NCBI GenBank assembly: GCA_037349315.1
Contig: JBAIAC010000024.1
Coordinates: 38,413,501-38,477,500, forward strand
Length of the DNA stretch: 64,000 nucleotides
Reading direction: 5' to 3'
Source: Chelydra serpentina
Taxonomy: Eukaryota > Chordata > Testudines > Chelydridae
Shown piece after piece: positions 57,675 to 64,000 of the stretch (position 1 is the first letter of the stretch; each line of letters opens with the position of its first letter). Made by a program: the position numbers and the translations under genes. Under the pieces are notes generated by a model. The model was not told the DNA's origin. It ran no database searches and was given only the letters and a program-made list of their open reading frames with translations.

Positions 57675-59500
57675 TGTGACAGAGATGGCAACTTCCTGCA
57701 ATATCTTTGGGAGATCTTGCTCTATTAAGAAGTATCATTGTGGGCCAGAGATTCTGTGTAATTCCATCAGGGCGGGGACCACAGCTCCTCCATAAACTAA
57801 CAGGGTGTGGGGGGGAGGGGGAAAGGATGATTGTGCAAATTCACTCAGGTTGTAACACCTCCAGAGAATTACTGCCACCTGGAGAGGCTCACGTATACTA
57901 GTTCAGAGTGGATCCTCTAGAGACCAACAAACAAAGAAAGGACTTTTGGGTAAAGAATCTGAGTTTACACTTACTCAGGCCTTCTTTCTGATCTAGTAAC
58001 TGGACAATACCTTCTGTCCAAAGGAGACCCCAATCATTCCTAGGAAGGATGGGAAGGACTTTGGCCTACTAAGGCTGCATAAGACTGATGGGTGACATCA
58101 GATAAGCTTTTAGCATGCGTATAGGCACTTTTATTATTTTTTATGTTTTCTCTGTAATGCTTTTACCATCAGAATAAATGTGCTTGCTTATAAAGGGCTG
58201 TGCGGTAACTCATCACTGTCAGCAATTACTGTACATTGTTGTAAGACTTCGCAGAGAAAGCAAAGCACAAATGTTGGACTGTTTAGCCAGTCTGGGTTGG
58301 TGGGAATATCACAGTGCAGACAGGGAACTATGCAGCCTGGAAAAACCCTGGATGCAGGTCTCTACCCAAAAGAGATGATGCCTAAGGAGCCTAGAGTTGG
58401 CGCCCTCGAGGAACCATAAAGGGGAGAATATAGGTGCCACTGCCCTGAACTGTGACATATAGGGTGTCAGCATGTGTGGGATCTATGACTGGGTGAATTA
58501 CCATAAGTCCCAACAGCTGTGAAAGCAAGTACCATGAAAGGGAAAAGCACAGAGAAAAGTCTCAGTCTTTTAGGGAAAGGAAGAGAGAAAAGAGAGAGAC
58601 AGGGAGAATGAATTATGAACAGTCGAAGATAGGTCAGATGCTTGATCTATGCAAAGAAAGGCAGCTCAGCAGTAAGGATCAAACAACAGTACAGCTCGTG
58701 AACTTGCAGTATGCTGATGACCAGGGGGAAGCGGGGAGGAAATGATGGTTTGCAGGACACATCCAGCCCACCAGGGGAAATCTTGGATCTGACTCCCGGG
58801 AAGAAGGCCGGAGAGAAGCTGACAGAGGCAGCAACCACATTCTGTCCAGCCCTAATGCATCACTGCCACAGGTGGTCCAGGTGCCTGCAGACCAGGATGG
58901 AATGTGAAATTATGAAAGGTAATGGCAGAAACACCATCCACAGAAATAAACCTGTCCAGGAAATAAGTCAGTGGGTTTCCCTAGGATGTCGGTCAAACAC
59001 ACTAGTTACATCCAGTTCTTTAAGGGGAACATGTGGCAATCTCCTGCAATACATCTGGGAGAACTTACTGTATGAAGTTTATGTATCATTATGAGCCAGG
59101 GATTCTACATATTACATGGGAGAGGGTGACCACAGCTCCTCCAGGAACTAAGAACAGTGGGGGGTGATTAGGCAAATGTACTCAGGTACACCTCCAGAGA
59201 AGTATCCAGAGAAGTATCACCTGGACAGGCTCACGTATACTAGTTCAAACTGGATTCTCCAGAGACTAACAGACAAAAAGGACTTTTGAATAAAGAGCCT
59301 GAGTCTAATCTGACTCAGGACCTTCTTTCTCATCCAGCAAACAGACAGGACCTTCTATCCAAAGGGGGCCCCAATCTTTCCTGGGAAGGCTTGGAAGGAC
59401 TTTGATCTATTGAGTCCCATAAGACTGAGCGTTACCTCTGATAAGATTTTAGCATGCATATAGGAACTTTTATTTTTTAATATGTTCTCTTGGTATTGTC
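57675..59500 (+). mobile_element. LTR-like element: two direct repeats around a short interior
   Basis: 57675-58165 and about 59028-59500 are similar direct repeats in the same order: 'accacagctcctcca', 'ggctcacgtatactagttca', 'aaaggacttttg', 'ccttctttct' and 'ttttagcatgc'. They differ by many substitutions and small indels, so the pair is old. The left copy begins TGTGACAGAGATGGCAAC, an LTR-like TG start, and is followed by AATAAA at about 58154. The interior (58170-59020) has one short frame (MLMTRGKRGGNDGLQDTSSP...) and no recognisable gag, pol or env. It is best read as a non-autonomous LTR element; a tandem duplication is the alternative. Confidence 0.6.
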
Positions 59501-60420
59501 TAAAAGGTGTAATCAATTGTTTGATTACATTCATGGTTTGTTCTTACAAATGTTCAAGAAACCAAATAACTGAATTTAGCCACATTTATTGCCTAAAAAC
59601 AAAGCAATACAATATGAAAAGGAGACATACATACCCTCCCTCTGGCAAGCAAGTTCTCGCTGTGTGTTCACCTTACATAGAAGGTGTGCTTCAAAGAAAT
59701 GAGTTTCAGCTAGTAGTATTTATAGCATCATTTTACAAGTTACAACACTCTTACATGTCACTAAAATCCAACCCACCAGTTTGTACTAATTCCTTAACTT
59801 TTTGTTCTGTACCTTTCTTATCTTTATTTTGGAAACATGCTTTCCAGGTACTGGTCTGAGAAGGTACCTCCTAAAATTTCCAGCTCTTATTTTGAATACT
59901 GCAGTTTAAGTGTTGATGAACCACAAAAGTACTCCTTAACTGTACTTGGTACAAAGTATTTATGCATCTTTGCTTTTACAAGTTTCTTATTTTCTAATTC
60001 CAAAGCTGACTTCAGTTTTACAGAGTGTTGTGGGATACTTGACATGAGGGCTCCAGCTGGGAGTGAGGGGTTTTGGGTGCAGGCTGCCCCTGGGGCTATG
60101 GTGGGGAGAGAGGACTTTTTGCTGTTATTTTGGGTAAGGTTCTGCATATTTAACACAGAACCATTGGGGAAGAGGAGGCAGAGAGAATCAAGAAATGCAA
60201 GGAGAAGCCTGGAAGCACAGCATGACCCTGGGAGAAGATAAAGAGAGAGCTTTGGGATCAGATGCTGGCTAAAGAGGCTTAGGACTGCAAGCAAAGATGC
60301 TATCCCCTGATTTTGGGTCCTCCTGTATTTGGAGAAGCAGGACTTTATACATTCCTTGTAATTAAACAAGATTGCATAAAAGAAAATACCAGACTCAGTC
60401 ATGAAGTTCTACTCCTAACT
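59500..60420. other. No recognised gene
   Basis: A stretch between the LTR-like pair and the CR1. Moderate-length open frames around 59837-60402 on both strands overlap and show no recognisable domain. Part of it (60040-60400) looks like a repetitive sequence of unknown class. Confidence 0.5.
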
Positions 60421-63268
60421 GGAACATAAGAACTGCCATACTGGGTCAGACCAAAGGTCCATCTAGCCACACTGACCAATGCCAGGTGCCCCAGAGGGAA
60501 TGAACAAAACATCAGATGATCCATCCACTGTCGCCCATTCCCAGCTTCTGGCAAACAGAGGCTATGGACACCATCCCTGCCCATCCTGGCTAATATAGCC
60601 ATTGATGGACCTATCCTCCATGAATTTATCTAATTCCTTTTTAAACCCTGTTATAGTCATGGCCTTCACAACATCCTTTGGCAAGGAGTTCCACAGGTTG
60701 ACTGTGCGTTGTGTGAAAAAATACTTTGGGTTTTTTTGTTTGTTTTAAACCCCTGCCTATTAATTTCATTTGGTGGCCCCCAGTTCTTGTGTTATAAGGA
60801 GGAGTACATAACACTTCCCTTATTCACTTTCTCCAAACCAGTCATGATTTTATAGACTTATCATATCCTCCCTTAGTCGTCTCTTTTCCAAGCTGAAAAG
60901 TCCCAGTCTTATTAATTTCTCCTCATACGGCAGCTGTTCCATACCTCTACTCATTTTTGTTGCCCTTTTCTGAACCTTTTCCAATTTTTTTGCGATGGGG
61001 CGACCATATCTGCACGCAGTATTCAAGATGTGGGCATACCATGGATTTATATAGAAGCAATATCATATTTTCTGTCTTATTATCTATCCCTTTCTTAATG
61101 ATTCACAACATTCTGTTTGCTTTTTCGACTGCCACTGCACATTGAGTGGATGCTTCAGAGAACTATCCACAATGACTCCAAGATCTCTTTCTTGAGTGGT
61201 ATCAGCTAATTTAGACACAATCATTGCATATGTATAGTTGGATAATGTTTTTCAATGTGCATTACTTTGCATTTATCAACACTGAATTTCATCTGCCGTT
61301 TTGTTATCCAACCAACCAGTTTTGAGACATCCTTTTGTAGCTCTTCGCAGTCTGCCTGGGACTTAACTATCTTGAGTAGTTTTGCATCATCTGCACATTT
61401 TGCCACCTCACTGTTTACCCCTTTTTCCAGATCATTTAGGAGGACTGGGCCCAGTACAGACCCCTGGGGAACACCATTAATTACCTCTCTCCATTCTGAA
61501 AACTGACCATTTATTCCTACCCTTTGTTTCCTATCTTTTAACCAGTTACCAAACCATGAGAGGACCTTTCCTCTTATCTCATGACAGCTTACTTTGCTTA
61601 AGAGCCTTTGGTGAGGGACCTTGTCAGAGGCTTTCTGAAAATCTTAAGTACACTATATCTACTAGATCCCCCTTGTCCACATGCTTGTTGACCCCCTCAA
61701 AGAATTCTAGTAGATTGGTGAGGCATAAATTCCTTTTACAAAAAACACATTTGACTCTTCCCCAACAAATTATGTTCATCTATGTGTATAACAATTTTAT
61801 TCTTTACTATAGTTTCAACCAGTTTGCCCGATACTGAAATCAGGCTTACTGGCTGTAATTGCCAGGATAACCCCTGGAGCCCTTTTTAAAAATTGGTGTC
61901 ACATTAGCTATCCTCCCATCATTTGGTACAGAAGCTGATTTAAAAGATAGTTTAAAGACTGCAGTTAATAGTCCTGAAATTTCACATTTGAGTTCCTTCA
62001 GAACTCTTGGGTGAATACCATCTGGTCCTGGTGACTTATTACTATTTAGTTTATCAATTTGTTCCAAAACCTCCTCTAATGACACCTCAATCTGGGACAG
62101 TTTCTCAGATTTGTCACCTAAAAAGAGTGGCTCAGGATTGGGAATCTCCCTCACATCCTCAGCTGTGAAGACCGATGCAAAGAATTCATTTAGTTTCTCT
62201 GCAATGGTCTTATCGTCCTTGAGTGCTCCTTCAGCATCTCAATTGTCCAGTGGCCCCACTAGTTGTTTAGCAGGCTTCCTGCTTCTGATGTACTTACAAT
62301 TTTTTTTTGCTATTACTTTTTGAGTCTTTGGCTAGCTGTTCATCAAATTCTTTTTTGGCCTTCCTAATTATATTTTTACACTTCATTTGCCAGAGTTTAT
62401 GCGCCTTTCTATTTTCCTCATTAGGATTTAATTTCCACTTTTTAAAGGATGCCTTTTTACCTGCTTCTTTTACTTTGTTGTTTAGCCACGGTGGCTCTTT
62501 TTTCATTCTCTTACTATGTTTTTTAATTTGGGGAATATATTTAAGTTGAGCCTTTATTATGGTGTCTTTATAAAGTTTCCATGTGGCTTGCAGGGATTTT
62601 ACTTTTGGTGCTGTGCCTTTTAATTTCTGTTTAACTAGCCTCCTCATTTCTGTGTAGTTCCCCTTTCTGAAATTAAATGCTACAGTGTTGGGCCACTGTG
62701 GTGTTTTCCCTGTCACAGGGATGTTACATTTAATATTATGGTCACTATTACCAAGGGGTCCAACTATATTCACCTCTTTGACCTGATCATGTGCTCCACT
62801 TAGTACTAAATCAAGAATTGCCTTGCCTCTTGTGGGTTCCAGGATTAGCTGCTCCAAGAAGCAGTCATTTAAGATGTCAAGAAACTACTATCTCTGCATC
62901 CCTTCCTGAGGTGATATGTACCCAATCAATATGGGGATAGTTGAAATCCCCGATTATTATTAAGTTTTTAATTTGAATAGCCTCTAATCTCCCTAAGCAT
63001 TTCACAGTCACTATCACCATCCTGGTCGGCAATATATCCCTACTGCTATATTCGTATTATTCAACCATGGAATTACTGTCCATAAAGATTCTATGGTACT
63101 GTTTGGTTCATTTCAGATTTTTACTTCATTTGATTCTATGCTTTCTTTCACATATAGTGCCACTCCAGCACGAGCATGACCTGTTCTGTCCTTTCGATAT
63201 ATTTTGTACCCTGGTACTACTGTGTCCCATTGATCATCCTCATTCCATCAAGTTTCCGTGATGCCTAT
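60421..63268 (-). mobile_element. CR1 LINE, long minus-strand copy, inactivated
   Basis: Read on the minus strand from 63268 down, the copy holds an APE-type endonuclease C-terminal part (LILEPTRGKAILDLVLSGAH, then GPLGNSDHN at about 62760). A reverse-transcriptase N-part follows (LNSNKSPGPDGIHPRVLKEL, about 62010-62070), then the RT catalytic region in decayed form (CADDAKLLK where FADD is usual, about 61395). A 3' UTR follows, ending near 'ggaacataagaactgccata' at 60421. Stops and frameshifts are frequent. It spans about 2.85 kb, more than most CR1 copies. The upstream end is cut by the LTR at 63269. Confidence 0.88.
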
Positions 63269-64000
63269 TGTGACGTGTGGATCACAGAATCCCCCTTGGA
63301 AACTGCCAACAGACATGCTGAAGCTACTTCTGCCCCTGCTTTCCTGTCCTGGCAGCTTGGGACTTCAGTGCCCTGCCTGGTTTGAGCCAGACCCGTTAGC
63401 CTCCTGCAAACCCAGACCCAGGTCTGAGACCACATCCCCCAACAGCTGCAGGCTTAACTGAAAGCAGCTTAAGAAGTGTTCCTGTCTTTAACACTCAGAT
63501 GCCCAACTCCCAATGGGGTCGAAACCCCAAATAAATCAGTTTTACCCTGTATAAAGCTTATACAGGGTAAACTCATAAATTGTTCGCCCTCTATAACACT
63601 GATAGAGAGATATGCACAGCTGTTTGTCTCTCTCCCCCCCCCTCCCCCAGGTATTAATACATACTCCGGATTAATTAATAAGTAAAAAGTGATTTTATTA
63701 AATACAAAAAGTAGGATTTAAGTGGTTCCAAGACAGAACAAAGTGAATTACCAAGCAAAATAAAACATGCTAGTCTATGCCTAATACAGTAGGAAAACTG
63801 AATACAGATAAAATCTCACCCTCAGAGATGTTTCAATAAGATTCTATCACAGACTGGACATCTTCCTAATCTGGGCACAATTCTTTCCCCTGGTACAGCC
63901 CTTGTTCCAGCTCAGGTGGTAGCTAGGGGATTTCTCATGACTGCAGCCCCCTTTGTTCTGTTCCACCCCTTATATGGCTTTGGCACAATGGGGGAATCTT
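63269..64000 (-). mobile_element. LTR (partial) of an endogenous retroelement, inserted in the CR1
   Basis: On the minus strand this reads toward a terminus ...GATCCACACGTCACA at 63269, ending in CA as LTRs do. An AATAAA signal lies near 63700 and a hairpin with 13-bp arms at about 63540-63570 (TTTACCCTGTATA / TATACAGGGTAAA). CR1 homology stops where it begins, so it inserted into the CR1. The other end is beyond the window. No gag/pol/env is present here. Whether it is a solo LTR or part of a provirus cannot be told. Confidence 0.6.

Noticed and set aside
59837..60402. Two opposed frames of 134 and 171 codons
   Set aside because: They overlap on opposite strands, have no recognisable domain and sit in repeat-like DNA before the CR1.

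Overview
The window is vertebrate nuclear DNA, most likely from a turtle (Testudines). Exons with consensus splice sites lie in very long introns. The repeats are of the sauropsid kind: CR1 LINEs, CR1-tailed tRNA SINEs, a DIRS-type element, many hAT-like and Harbinger-like MITEs, and MIR remnants. The turtle call is an inference from this repeat mixture, several members of which I associate with turtle genomes. A crocodilian or another sauropsid is the main alternative.

Only one host gene is recognised: the 3' part of NTNG1 (netrin-G1), on the + strand. Four exons are visible. They are a 60-bp alternative exon of the 'unknown' linker domain (1775-1834), a laminin-type EGF exon (6525-6692), a second laminin-type EGF exon (12326-12463), and the terminal exon with an EGF-like module and the GPI-signal tail (54458-54684). 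A 3' UTR with several AATAAA signals follows. All the visible junctions are phase 1, so any of these exons can be skipped without breaking the frame. That fits the known isoform diversity of netrin-G1. The signal peptide, laminin N-terminal domain and first EGF module must lie upstream of the window.

Layout: 1-12463 holds three exons in fairly plain introns with a few MITEs. The 42-kb last intron (12464-54457) is a dense archive of mobile elements. It includes MIR, SINE and CR1 tails (13.9-15.5 kb), a DIRS-like element with terminal inverted repeats and a CR1 fragment inside it (18.62-22.52 kb), and a decayed transposon-like gene of a family I cannot name (22.6-25.1 kb). It also has several hAT-like MITEs with clear 8-bp target duplications, one nested in another (32.47-33.03 kb), a 13-copy 47-bp minisatellite (35.22-35.83 kb), a CR1 carrying a nested SINE (39.8-40.9 kb), and a Harbinger-like MITE with two strong hairpins (43.33-43.62 kb). 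Downstream of the gene (about 55.7-64 kb) are an LTR-like direct-repeat pair (57.7-59.5 kb), a long minus-strand CR1 (60.4-63.27 kb) and an LTR inserted in that CR1 that runs off the window end.

The best candidates for something poorly described are the broken transposon-like gene at 23078-24762, with its zinc-ribbon-like N-terminus and alternating GATGCAAT motifs upstream, and the DIRS/CR1 chimera beside it. No CRISPR, operon or other prokaryotic feature is present. All statements come from reading the sequence and from memory of the families; no search was run.
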